From positions 23,865,501 to 23,929,500 of the forward strand of contig JAYKKI010000005.1 in assembly GCA_039881145.1 (NCBI GenBank): a stretch of DNA of 64,000 nt, read 5' to 3'. This DNA comes from Druceiella hillmani (Eukaryota > Arthropoda > Insecta > Lepidoptera > Hepialidae). A program made the position numbers and the translations under genes. Below the pieces are notes generated by a model. It saw nothing but the letters and a program-made list of their open reading frames with translations, did no database searches and was not told where the DNA came from. Shown piece by piece: positions 11,162 through 21,062 of the stretch; position 1 is the first letter of the stretch; each line of letters starts with the position of its first letter.

Positions 11162-11775
11162 AATAAATGTGTGTGTACTTATGTACGCACGTTACAAGTT
11201 ATAATTCGTTGGCATAATACAAGAATAACTCTATTTAGCACACAAATAATTAATGGAAATAAAATAATAAAAAAATCTGGAGTGTGATTATATTGGTAAA
11301 ATCAAATTAGTGAATTTTAAATAATTTATAATGGAAATAATTTATATTGGAAATTTATCCTCACTTATAAATTACACTTAAAATATATTTTAAAAAGCTT
11401 GTAAGCACTGTTTCTATCACGAATATTCACAATAAATGTTTTTGATTATATGGATCAGCATTTAATTTCAATTACTAAAGAACAAATTGTGCGTGTACTT
11501 ACGTATGTGCGTTAGAAGTTATACTTATTTGGCATAATACAAGAATAACTTTATTTAGCACGCAAATAATTAAAGGAAATAAAATAATGAAAGGACTGGA
11601 GCGTGATTATAGGTAAAATCTAAGTTCAATGAAATAATTAAATTTTAAATAGTTTATAATGTAAATAAATACATACCGAAATTTAACTTCACTTAAAAAT
11701 ACACTTAACATATATTTTAAAAAGCTTATAAGCACTATTTCTATCACGATGTTTTGATGACACTATTCATAATGT
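11162..11775. repeat. Direct duplication of about 300 bp, period about 320 bp
   Basis: Unit 1 (11162-11460) and unit 2 (11483-11775) share GCATAATACAAGAATAACT, AGCACACAAATAATTAA, TATATTTTAAAAAGCTT and TAAGCACT.TTTCTATCACG in the same order and spacing. GTGTGTACTT at 11171 corresponds to GCGTGTACTT at 11491. Divergence is moderate, so the duplication is not recent. No coding potential. Confidence 0.88.
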
Positions 11776-12366
11776 TTTTTCTTATATTATGTTTTTTATT
11801 ATATACTATTGGATTTTAACGACTAAAAATATTATTTAAAAGCATAGATATTACTTAGAATTGTATAAATATAAAATACTTGTTGTGTATTTACAAATAC
11901 CTCTATAACTATCATAAATATAGTATGAGCCACTACAGGCATATGTTTAGTGACAACTTCATCCTGTCGATTTTTGTTGCATCGTACGCGCGCATCGTAA
12001 AATTTCGCTCTCAACATTTTTTCATAACGCCCCTAAAGAAGTATAACTTCAAAAATTAAGAAACTAAATTTTTTAATAACCTGTTATATCAAATTTGGGC
12101 ATCAAAAATATATTTTCAGGGACTTCATTGAGTGAGGTGTCCTAGGAAAGGTCTTCCAAAATGCAATCGAAAATATGAAATGTATTCTATTGGTAATCTC
12201 TTTCGTGTGATTTGAGTATCTAAAATGTCAAAAAAAAGTCAGTGGAACACACCCACTCTGACTTTTCTATACATGCGGAAAATCTGAAAAACATCGGTAC
12301 AGCGGCATGTAGTAAACACTATATTGGAAAATTAATTCGGGGATATTTAATTGATAAAAATTAATT
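11776..12366. other. Noncoding stretch
   Basis: No gene. A small hairpin GGGATATTTAATT / AATTAAATATCCC lies at about 12339-12376. Confidence 0.5.
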
Positions 12367-12425
12367 AAATATCCCTTAATATAATAGAGGTATCGCAAAT
12401 ATCCCTTAATTAAGTAGAGGTATTC
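12367..12425. repeat. Two short tandem units
   Basis: AAATATCCCTTAATATAATA then GAGGTATC is followed by AAATATCCCTTAATTAAGTA then GAGGTATT. These are two direct units next to the hairpin that uses the same ATATCCC motif. Confidence 0.8.
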
Positions 12426-12820
12426 TTCTTTCACATATGAAATACATATTATACAATATATTGACACAGTGAAAAATAATGTTAACACGTGTAAATGTTT
12501 ATTAAAATACTATATACCAGGAAATGATTAAAAAGTTATATTATTTTATAACAATTTCTTATATGGGCACATATTCCTTACAGTATGAGCTCTACTCATT
12601 TTTAGCAAGTATTTTTCGTCGTGATAAATTAAGAAATTAGGATTACGGCTGCGATTTTTATATTAAGAATATTCAGACAAGGTGTTCAGTTAATTTATAA
12701 GTCATGTGTTCTCTTGTTATATTTTCAATCTTATATCCAATGATTTGAATGCACAAAATGCAATTGAACTTATTTTCTAGTTAATTTAATTGTTAATATA
12801 TTGAGTTTAAAAAAAAATTA
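12426..12820. other. Noncoding stretch
   Basis: Nothing recognised. Confidence 0.5.
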
Positions 12821-13383
12821 GGTGTGGCTGTCATGGACACAGCCGTGTGTTGTACGTGAATACGTCTATGTAACGGGTTATATTTTTTAAATAAAATATT
12901 TTTATTTATGTATTTAGGATAAAAGCAAGGAAACAAATAATTATTATGTTACAATAGCGTATAGGCTGACATTATATATTTTTGATAATATTTTTTTATC
13001 CTAACACCTTATTATAGTCACTGTCACTACTTTAAAGTAATGTTTTTATACAATTGAAAGATTTTGACGACAGCTGACGATTAAAACTTAAACGGACGTC
13101 GTAGCTTTTCTGAATCAAAAGTTATACTAATTGCAAATCTCGATACGTAGCAAAATAACCTCAAAATGGCGGTACTTCCCCCTCCACCGCGCGCGATGCA
13201 TCACTGTTCTCGCGTATTGTAATGAATTCTTTGATCCATTACCTATCCAGTGGTTTAATTTTTGATGTAGAGGATAGATTCAAAACTGCAACGCCAAACT
13301 TTATCCCCCAATTTTGTTATCATTAGGTTTTTTGGATTGCCCCCGTATGGTATCAAATTTAAAGACGTATTCATGTCAAAAAT
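12821..13383 (+). mobile_element. Interspersed repeat with GC-rich core, copy A
   Basis: The whole block matches 46462-46953 in reverse orientation. It begins GGTGTGGCTGTCATGGACAC. An inner inverted pair follows, TACGTGAATACGTCT at 12853-12867 against AGACGTATTCATGTC at 13363-13377. Between them is a GC-rich core (about 13157-13212) that differs from copy B at only three bases, all at CpG positions, while the flanks have diverged more. The core contains AAAATGGCGG (13163-13172), a YY1/Pho-type motif, then a CCCCCTCCACC run and GCGCGC. It has no coding frame. Most likely a nonautonomous DNA element or a fragment of one; class unknown. Confidence 0.85.
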
Positions 13384-14123
13384 TCCATTCAATCTTCCTT
13401 TACACCAGTAATTTCTTTGAAATAAAATTAATATTTTTAAATCCGCATTTACTTCTCTTATAATTTATTTGCTTCTAAGTAGTTATAGTAGTAAATATTA
13501 CCTTTTTCTATTGAATTGTCCCAATAAGATACTCACATTTCATTAACAAAAGAAATACTGCGACAAAATTTGAAGATCGATTAGGTCTTCTACGAAACGC
13601 CTCAAATGTGTATTTTTATTAATATACTCCATATACGCTGTCATTGACAAAGTGGCTATAACGACTTCAGATCAATATAATCTAGGTCACGGCGTCGGGT
13701 GGTAATCCTTCGATCCTTGGAAAAGTGTAAGTAGGTATGATCCATTCAATACAATATTTTTACGGGTCTTTTTGCGACAAAATTCTTTTATAATGAAAAG
13801 CTTTACAAAACCAAATGAACCTATTTATAGCGAAGAATTCAGTTTCCAAATAGAAGGCCTTTTTGTATGTGGAATAAAACATATTTATGATTTCTTTTGT
13901 GTATTCGTGTATTTTTAGTTTCGTTAAACGGCATATTCTTTTTATTATCGATTACTTTTAGATGATGTGATTTCCTAAAGTATAAATAATCAAGTGTAAA
14001 ACGATTTTTTAAATTTGTTTCGTATTGTCTTTGGCGTAAATATATTCGTTGACCTCTTCGAAATTCCGAGAAACTCTTTGATTTAGTGTCTTAGTTTCGA
14101 TCATTGTCTTATTTTGGAATTTT
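13384..14123. other. Noncoding stretch
   Basis: No gene or clear repeat. The part at 13690-13740 is slightly GC-richer. Confidence 0.5.
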
Positions 14124-14215
14124 AAAAAAGTCTCAATCACATACGGCAAATTATTATTAGTAGTAAAAATAGTTTAAATTTGATTATTTTTTTCGTTGAC
14201 ACTAGTTATTTATCT
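14124..14215 (+). repeat. 90-bp direct repeat, left copy
   Basis: AAAGTCTCAATC, GGCAAATTATTATTAG and ACTAGTTATTTATCT occur in the same order and spacing as at 15206-15299. The pair is in direct orientation about 1.08 kb apart. It could be decayed direct ends of an element or a segmental duplication. Confidence 0.85.
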
Positions 14216-15205
14216 GAAAAAAAAAATAAGTGTCGCATCTTTAGTCGTCGCACCATCAGGGAACTTAGCGGCTATCCGTATACAAGGACACGCCTCACAA
14301 ATATTAAAATAGCCCTCTACCCTGAGCATCTACACTATTGTTTTATATATAAAAAGTTTTCTGGATAAATAATCCTTATGATAATCAAAACCGCACCAAA
14401 TCCATCTAAACAGAAAGACAGGTAGACGTTGGGTTCTACATATGTACTTAAAAAAACTCTATTAAAATGTAATTTCGTATTTGTTTTTTTTTCTTAAATT
14501 GTTTGTGTTTAACATTCCCAGGTGCAACAAGTATTTTATTATAAGTTTAGATACCAAATTAAAGTTAGTTGTTAACAATGGACGAGTTTTACACTGCAAT
14601 AATCCAGTTAACTGTTCCATTCTATTCTAAAGTCAGAATATGGAAAACCAGAAAATATGAGAGGTAGAGACTTTGATGCCCAAGACATAGAAATTATATA
14701 ATTTCGTTAGAGTGTTATTACAGTCTTTTACAAAATTAACTATTAACTGCCCCTGATGTTATTGTTATTTCAATTGTTACTACTAAAAGATATTTATCTT
14801 TAGTATTAAGAGTATTTGCAGCCACCATAAAACCATAGTAAGTAGCCATAAGAATAAGTGTAGAAATAACCATAAGAATAAAAGAAAATACGATAAAAAG
14901 AATAAAGTCCTTTAGACGGATGAAATCAGATTTTAGGTATTTGAATCTAAGGGAACCCTCCAGATAAAAAAGGGCGTTAGGAAGTCCGTGCCAATAATGA
15001 ACTATAAATGTGACAAAGCAACGACTTCATGGTGCTTTGGAAGCTGCAAACGCGATAGCTGCAAATCGAAATTAATGTCATAATAAGTAAAAAAAAATTG
15101 CTGTAGTTCTTTTAAAGAAGACAGGGGTTTAACGTGACAAATTGTTTCGTCTAAAAATGAATTTATTTAATTATATTAATGTTCATTGTTAAGCGAGGTT
15201 CATTT
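14216..15205. other. Spacer between the 90-bp direct repeats
   Basis: No reverse transcriptase, integrase or other protein is recognisable in any frame (longest 62 codons at 14180-14368). If the flanking repeats are ends of an element, its inside is nonautonomous. Confidence 0.5.
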
Positions 15206-15299
15206 AAAAAAAAAGTCTCAATCGCATAAGGCAAATTATTATTAGAAGCAAAAATGGTTTTAAGGTGATTTATTTTTTGTTGATACTAGTTATTTATCT
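15206..15299 (+). repeat. 90-bp direct repeat, right copy
   Basis: Partner of 14124-14215 with scattered substitutions (CGCATAAGGCAAA against CACATACGGCAAA). Confidence 0.85.
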
Positions 15300-16261
15300 T
15301 ATAATTTTATGGTTATTTTTGTTATAATTTAATAAACTTTTCAATTTATAATTTTTTAGCCAGTAGAGTATGCATGTATATTATATGCATATTGTATGAA
15401 CGCTTGTATGCATTTAGGTCTACGTATGTATGTTATTAGAGCGAACATATATACGTAGCTTAGATAACGATCTCGAAGCTAGGATAACGATTTTATTATT
15501 TGAAATATTTTTTGTCTGCCTTTTTTATTTATTTGTATAAATTAGTTTTATATATAATATAAAAAACAAACTTTTTAATAGGATTAATTGAGCTTGTCTT
15601 AGTAGGTATATTTATCTATGGCAGCTAATAAAACATCACTTTACTCACACCTTTGGAAGCAGAATTTAATTGCATTTGTTTTCCATTTTTATAGTATTTG
15701 TGCTAAGTCACTTTTTATAATTTTGTCACAGGTGTACTTCTATAAGCCATAAGTTTTGGTTAAGTTCATATTTCGCAAAAGATAGAACTCAAATTCTAGG
15801 GAAAGGTAGATTTTAGATTTACCAACGACTTTTATATAGTATTATCTAATTTAGAAAATTTATTTTTTGTTCAATTCTACCGTACTTGAATATTTGTAAA
15901 TGAATGTGAAATCTACTTTGAATATTGAAACCATTAACGTAAATGTTAAGATTTTGTTTTTGAAATAGTCCAAAATTTTCATAAATTAATTTAAAAATTT
16001 AAAATGAATATAAATTCTTTGAATATAATGTTCTCGAGGTAACTAAAATTAAGCTATTTAAAACAGAAAATAAAAGAAATTAATTGTTTTACAAATAATA
16101 GTACCTAGTGAAGGAACTAAATCAAATTGATATTATTAAGTTTTGTATTAATATAATATCTAAAAAAAATATAAACGTATACAATAAATTACCTACAGAA
16201 TAAACCTCACTATTGAGTATAATTTAAAACTCAAATGGGTGATTATTGACTTAAAAGTAGG
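15300..16261. other. Noncoding stretch
   Basis: Very AT-rich, no gene. A zone of ATGCAT/ATGTAT-rich simple sequence lies at 15370-15470. Confidence 0.5.
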
Positions 16262-16740
16262 CCGATGCTGTGCAGCGCCAGTTTTCCAATCATGGACTCC
16301 ATACGAAGAGTGTGTACTTTTTTATCGCCGACTCCAAATGCCATTATTCAGATAAGAGCATTTCAGAATCCTCTCGAGCGCACTCTCGAGTGGAATGCGA
16401 AATTCGGCAAAAGTTTGGAAACGCACGTCCTGACGCCGCCTGTACTTATCCTCTTCCGTTATTAATGTCAAGATTTCATGAAAATTGCCACTCGATAATC
16501 GCGAGGCGGCGACGGAAGTGCTCCCTCACGCCGGAAAATGTTTTATTTCACTCCCGCCTTCCGACGAGGGCCGACGGGCTGGTGGGAAACCACGTGCTTT
16601 TCCGCTGTCGTATGCAAAAGATATCATCGCGCTTAACATTTTTAACTATTCTGTATTGCTTTTGGCTGTCCTGCGTCGTTTTGCTGGAATTAAATCGTTT
16701 CTATGAACTTCGGCGAGTATAGCACCGGCTGTAAAATTTT
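16262..16740. other. GC-rich block, candidate conserved or regulatory DNA
   Basis: A sharp rise in GC over nearly 480 bp between AT-rich flanks. It includes CTCTCGAGCGCACTCTCGAG, CGAGGCGGCGACGG, an E-box CACGTG (near 16592) and GATAAGAG. Open frames of 150 and 73 codons overlap here in different frames, but neither shows a domain or a codon pattern I can trust. It could be an enhancer, a promoter region or an unrecognised exon. Confidence 0.4.
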
Positions 16741-17648
16741 CCACAAAAAAATTCCGTTTTTAATATTTGCGAATTTCATTTTTGTTTAACAGCCACATTC
16801 AACCGTACGAAGATCAGTCTTGATAAATTGAGAAATTAAAGTCGATAATATTTCTGTTATATTTCTCTTGTATTGCTTTAGTTAAAAATAATACGAAAAA
16901 TAATATTGATATTTGTAGTAAATTTAAATTATTAGTGCCATAATTTTTGGGCGCCAATAGAGAGACACTTTTTAATTATTTTAAAATAACCGATTAAGTC
17001 AATTAACTATTTATTATTATACATTAACTAGATATACGTACTCAATTTTACTCTAAATGGGGAAATTTAAAAAAAGATTAAATTATGCATTTCTTTCTGT
17101 AATTCGTATAATTTATGGAGGAAAGTAAGTATGTTTTATTTTAGTTTATGTTTAAATTAATAAAACTTGAAATAAGTTCTTAATGTTTCGAATAAATGTA
17201 TCATGAGAATACATTCACAACATAGAACGAATGTATCGATATTGGTTCTTTGAGTTAACAGTTCCTATTTATTTAATTTAGGCAATGGCTACATATTGAA
17301 AAAGCAATTTGTAATTATAGTTTTTTATGAACGTTTCTAAAAATTCACTTGTAACTACTTCATTACATTTTTATTCTTATTACAATTTCTTATTAACAAT
17401 TCTTGGTATATTAAAAATATCGTATATGTGTGTTTATGAAGACAGTTTTTCATATCTTGTGTTATGATTACAAATACATTTCATTTCTAGCCTTTTCCTG
17501 ATTTTCGATCCTTTCATTATTGGCTTTTTTGTATTTCGAAAAACATCAGAAATTTTTTCTATTGGTGAAACGAAAACACCGTTTTCGCCAGACTGCTTTC
17601 TTAAAATTTGAGTTTAAAAAAGTAAAAATGCTATCTTTATTAAGAATG
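16741..17648. other. Noncoding stretch
   Basis: AT-rich, nothing recognised. Confidence 0.5.
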
Positions 17649-17800
17649 ATCGGTAAACAGTTGTAATTTCTATAACACACTTAACGAATTGATCTGTGAA
17701 CAGTTGTAATTTCTATAACGCACTTAAAACTTGCTTAGTATTGATCTGCAAATATTTTTAATTTCTATAAAACACGTAAAACTTGCTTAGTGTTGATCTG
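17649..17800. repeat. Tandem repeat, about three units of 43-52 bp
   Basis: Units begin GATCGG, GATCTG, GATCTG and contain CAGTTGTAATTTCTATAAC, then ACACTTAA or GCACTTAAAACTTGCTTAG. The first unit lacks the last nine bases. A fourth start (GATCTGTAAGTAATGCACG) is decayed. Confidence 0.85.
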
Positions 17801-18049
17801 TAAGTAATGCACGTGAAACTGTATTGAAGTACGAGTAGTAACAATGAAATATTTAATTAATTACCTTGCACTCGTCGTTGTATTATTTGGCTCTTAACAT
17901 TCTTGCTATGTTAATCTTTTTGTATTGGATGCGTTGCTTACCTGTAAAAGATATACTAGTGTTATTAACTTGTATAACAAAAAATAACTCTTGATCTCTT
18001 GATCAAGTCATTTTATAAATTTAAGTAAATAAGATAAATTAATATACAT

Positions 18050-18056
<7 letters not shown>
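17801..18056. other. Noncoding stretch
   Basis: Nothing recognised. Confidence 0.5.

Positions 18057-18126
<70 letters not shown>
18057..18126. repeat. (TA)n microsatellite
   Basis: About 70 bp of TA with one TG interruption, preceded by a short TACATA run. Confidence 0.95.
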
Positions 18127-18128
<2 letters not shown>

Positions 18129-18479
18129 CAGCATGCTTAATTACTTATTATCATTATTAGAAAATACCTATAATTATTTGCATTATTGTTATTTTGATGG
18201 GTATGATGGTAAAATTTTTGACAATATAATCTTCTAATCATCAAGGAGCGGAGAAAGGAAGGAGATGGATATATTCTGCATGCATTTTGGCACCGCTGAT
18301 GTAGTGATTCATTAAATCGAGATAAACAAAGACAAAAATATTTGTAGATGTTTGCAAAAATATTAATATCAAAAATAAAATGATGTACACAAATATTATT
18401 ATGAAAAAAGACTAATATTCCCATAAAACCACAGATAATCCATAAGTCGATGTCGTTTATTTATAAGCAGACTTAGGAA
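18127..18479. other. Noncoding stretch
   Basis: No gene. The 95-codon minus frame at 18137-18424 is Asn/His/Phe-rich noise. Confidence 0.5.
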
Positions 18480-18725
18480 ACGCATTTCCAAACCGTCAAG
18501 ATAAACTTAGACATAATACATTGAAATCCCTCGACATCATAGTTTATTTTCAGTTTCTCCCTCGAGATAACATGCAAATGTTAACATTCCACTTACATAG
18601 ATAATTAACCAACGCCGAAAGCCAATTCTACATAAACACAGCCAATACGCGCCCTTGAACCTCGAGGGCGCGAACGAGTCACCTTTGTACATTTAAATAC
18701 GTGCTAGCTTTCCCGGCCCGATCTA
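18480..18725. promoter_or_regulatory. Candidate regulatory block with octamer site and GC hairpin
   Basis: GC-richer than its flanks and free of repeats. It holds a perfect POU octamer ATGCAAAT (18572-18579), CGAGATAAC (GATA type) just before it, and a hairpin GCGCCCT (18649-18655) / AGGGCGC (18665-18671). The cluster suggests an enhancer or promoter, but this is inferred from motif content and composition only. Confidence 0.35.
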
Positions 18726-19249
18726 TTTCGAATATTTGTGTTTTGCCGAAATTATTATATTTTTAAGATATTTCTAGTAATAAAGGTAGCTTATTCAAAA
18801 TAGGGTAATTTAAAGGTTAATTTAAAAGGTTTAATCGAAAATGAATATCTCCGCAAATTAAATATGATTTAATAAATAATTTTTAATTGCGAAATAAAAC
18901 ATTAAAATGCAGTAAGATAAAATATTAATTTTATGACTTTATATATCATGTAGTAAAGAATGGAATCTTTATAAGATATTTATATTTGATTTTCCCGACA
19001 TCTGTTATCGAATTATATCTTTTAAATCATCGGCCGTAGATATATGAAATTCATTATAGAAATGACGCTTTTCTGACGCAAAAGGGTGAGAGTTTATATA
19101 TCTTTTACTTTGTGTAATTTCGATTGTGGTATCAGGTATAGGTATAGATTATAAATGTATTAAAAAAGTACATAGCTCTCAATAGATTTTGCATATTTAA
19201 AAAAAATGTAAAGGAGACGGGCAAGAAGAATAAAAAAACACCTCAAGCG
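18726..19249. other. Noncoding stretch
   Basis: Nothing recognised. Confidence 0.5.
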
Positions 19250-19728
19250 TGAGTGGAACTCGCACTACGATGGTTTTGCACACATTTATGAACATTAAAT
19301 GGTACATCATATTTTAATTTTTTAGGACGAAAATATATTACTTTCTATATCTTTCACAAGCGCATATAAAATCAAAATATTTTTTACGTGATATAACTAT
19401 AAATTAACGATTTTCGTGTATTTCTCGTTGATCTAAATGAATAATTCTAGGTCAACGGGAAGTACCCTTATAGATTTTGATTTATTTGCGATTGTAAAAC
19501 TATGCGGTCTAAATGGCCGTATTTTTGGATTCTTCTTGATTGCAATGACTTAGAAGCTTATTTTTTTCAGTTCCAAGGTACTTCAGACCTAAGTATTTGA
19601 CATTAATTTCAACTTGATACCTCTTAGCGTTCCTGAGAAAAAAATATCTTGACAGACCAAAGAACGGACAACAAAATTTTCCTATAAGGGCTCCTTTTTT
19701 CGTTTTGAGGTACGGAATCCTAAAAATG
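19250..19728 (-). mobile_element. Lepidopteran-type dispersed retroposon, minus copy
   Basis: On the reverse strand it starts with TTAGGATTCCGTACCTCAAA, continues through GTTGTCCGTTCTTTGGTCTG, a TCAAGTTGAAAT phrase, GCGGTATTTT-like spacer and GGTACTTCCCGTTGACCTAG, and ends near GTGCGAGTTCCACTC. The same order of phrases occurs on the plus strand at 54521-55060. I recognise it as a family common in moth and butterfly genomes; whether it is a SINE or the tail of a LINE is not visible here. No protein encoded. Confidence 0.75.
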
Positions 19729-20043
19729 ATACTCTTGAAGAGAAAGGAAAAAAACAGTTCACTTAAAAGTTTTATTTAAAACAAATAAAAAAGCTTGTAT
19801 TTTATTGTGAAAAGTCAAATCATTTTGCATAATAGTTTGTATATAACTTTTCTACAGAACCATTAGAATCAGAAAGATGAACCAAAGTGCAGATTGTGTC
19901 CGTATTGTGTATATAGATGTAACATACTAGTCAACGAAACTTAAAGACCCGACAGAGTCATTGAAAAGAGCCTTGTAAAACTCGAAAAGAGCGAAAAAGA
20001 CATTGATTTTGACAATAGAGAACAGATGCCAACATTTAGTACG
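19729..20043. other. Noncoding stretch
   Basis: Nothing recognised. Confidence 0.5.
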
Positions 20044-20203
20044 TAATGATCAAGCTATCAGTTTATTTTAATAATAATATAGCTATGCAATAATTTACCT
20101 ATTAGTTTATTTTACCAATAATGTAGCTATGTAATAATCTAGCTATTAGTTTATTTTATTATTAATGTAGTTATGTAATAATCTAGCTATTAGTTTGTTT
20201 TAA
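20044..20203. repeat. Tandem repeat, about 3.5 units of 44 bp
   Basis: The phrases AGCTATGTAATAATCTAGCT and ATTAGTTTATTTTA with AATAATGT recur with a 44-bp spacing. Units two and three are most alike. Confidence 0.85.
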
Positions 20204-20361
20204 TTAATTTAGGCACTGGCTACGTACAAAGCAAAGGCATCGATGTTAAACAAAGCGATCAATATTATTTGTTATGGAATTGTTTCTATAAAATTATTAT
20301 TTAATTTGTTGGCAATTTCTTATATTGGATATATTTGGCGTTAATTTTGTAGAAATTCATT
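20204..20361. other. Noncoding stretch
   Basis: Nothing recognised. Confidence 0.5.

Positions 20362-20434
<73 letters not shown>
20362..20434. repeat. (TA)n microsatellite, left flank of the palindrome
   Basis: About 70 bp of TA ending in ACATATA immediately outside the palindrome arm. Confidence 0.95.
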
Positions 20435-20646
20435 TGTTTCATAAAGAAGACCGTCGAAAATAGGTGTGAAGTTACCGAAACAGAACATAATTTTCCAAAA
20501 AGGGTGTATTTTTTGGAATTTAAACAAAAACTATGATAGAAAATTGGAAAAGAATGAAAAATAAAACTGCCACAATTAAAAGAAATTGCAGCAATTAAAT
20601 GAAACTACGTGACGTAGTATTATTTCTACTTTCTTTAAGTTCTTTA

Positions 20647-20693
20647 CCACGACCTAGGTTTTGTTGTTGTTGTATTATAACATCTTCAGGTGT
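20647..20693 (-). ncRNA. Degenerate hammerhead ribozyme, left arm
   Basis: Read on the minus strand this holds CACCTGAAGATG, a stem-loop region expanded by two extra GTT units, AAAACCTAGGTC and GTGG. Compared with the right arm, the GAAA segment has become AAAA (a CpG to TpG type change on the plus strand), and helix II is disturbed by the 6-bp expansion. Loss of the conserved G12 should abolish cleavage. Stem III (CC-TA-GG) and the GTC cleavage triplet remain. Confidence 0.7.
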
Positions 20694-20721
20694 GTTATTA
20701 GCAAATATTCTTGCTAATAAC

Positions 20722-20762
20722 CCACCTGAAGATGTTGTAATACAACGAAACCTAGGTCGTGG
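20722..20762 (+). ncRNA. Minimal type I hammerhead ribozyme, right arm
   Basis: All hammerhead parts occur in order. Helix I is CCAC (20722-20725) with GTGG (20759-20762). Core CTGAAGA (20726-20732) fits CUGANGA. One unpaired T is followed by helix II, GTTGT (20734-20738) with ACAAC (20742-20746), loop AAT. The GAA core is 20747-20749. Helix III is ACC (20750-20752) with GGT (20755-20757), loop TA. The cleavage triplet GTC ends at 20758. Hammerheads cut their own RNA 3' of this C. The tiny helix III and the extra nucleotide before helix II match what I know of Penelope-like element ribozymes, which often need dimers for activity. Activity itself is untested. Confidence 0.8.
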
Positions 20763-20966
20763 TAAAGAAATTAAAGTAGAAATAATACTACGTCACGTAG
20801 TTTCATTTAATTGCTGCAATTTCTTTTAATTGTGGCAGTTTTATTTTTCATTCTTTTCCAATTTTCTATCATAGTTTTTGTTTAAATTCCAAAAAATACA
20901 CCCTTTTTGGAAAATTATGTTCTGTTTCGGTAACTTCACACCTATTTTCGACGGTCTTCTTTATGA

Positions 20967-20969
<3 letters not shown>

Positions 20970-21062
<93 letters not shown>
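20970..21062. repeat. (TA)n microsatellite, right flank of the palindrome
   Basis: About 90 bp of TA with an ATGTATGTATG interruption and a TACATA segment, directly abutting the palindrome arm. Open frames across it are artefacts. Confidence 0.95.

Larger units (their letters stand above)
20435..20970. mobile_element. Large palindrome, Penelope-like hammerhead-bearing inverted repeat
   Basis: The outer arms 20435-20632 and 20773-20970 are exact reverse complements over 198 bp. The inner parts (20633-20704 and 20711-20772) also pair, but with a 4-bp indel, a 6-bp indel and single changes. The loop is only ATATTC (20705-20710) between TTATTAGCAA and TTGCTAATAA. Each arm carries a hammerhead-ribozyme-like sequence, one per strand, near the centre. 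Minimal hammerheads of this architecture are known from Penelope-like retroelements, so the arms are probably terminal-repeat sequence of such an element in head-to-head arrangement. No reverse transcriptase or GIY-YIG domain is present. A solitary truncated relative is at 47881-48006. Confidence 0.88.

Noticed and set aside
12821..13383. Calling this repeat a classic TIR transposon
   Set aside because: The 15-bp inverted pair is not at the ends of the homology on one side and no target duplication is visible, so the class is left open.
16270..16722. 150-codon frame as a protein gene
   Set aside because: No domain, several overlapping frames of similar length in a GC-rich block, no promoter or splice evidence; kept only as a finding to test.
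20599..20829. 76-codon frame inside the large palindrome
   Set aside because: It runs through both arms and the ribozyme-like parts; it is a consequence of the inverted repeat, not a gene.
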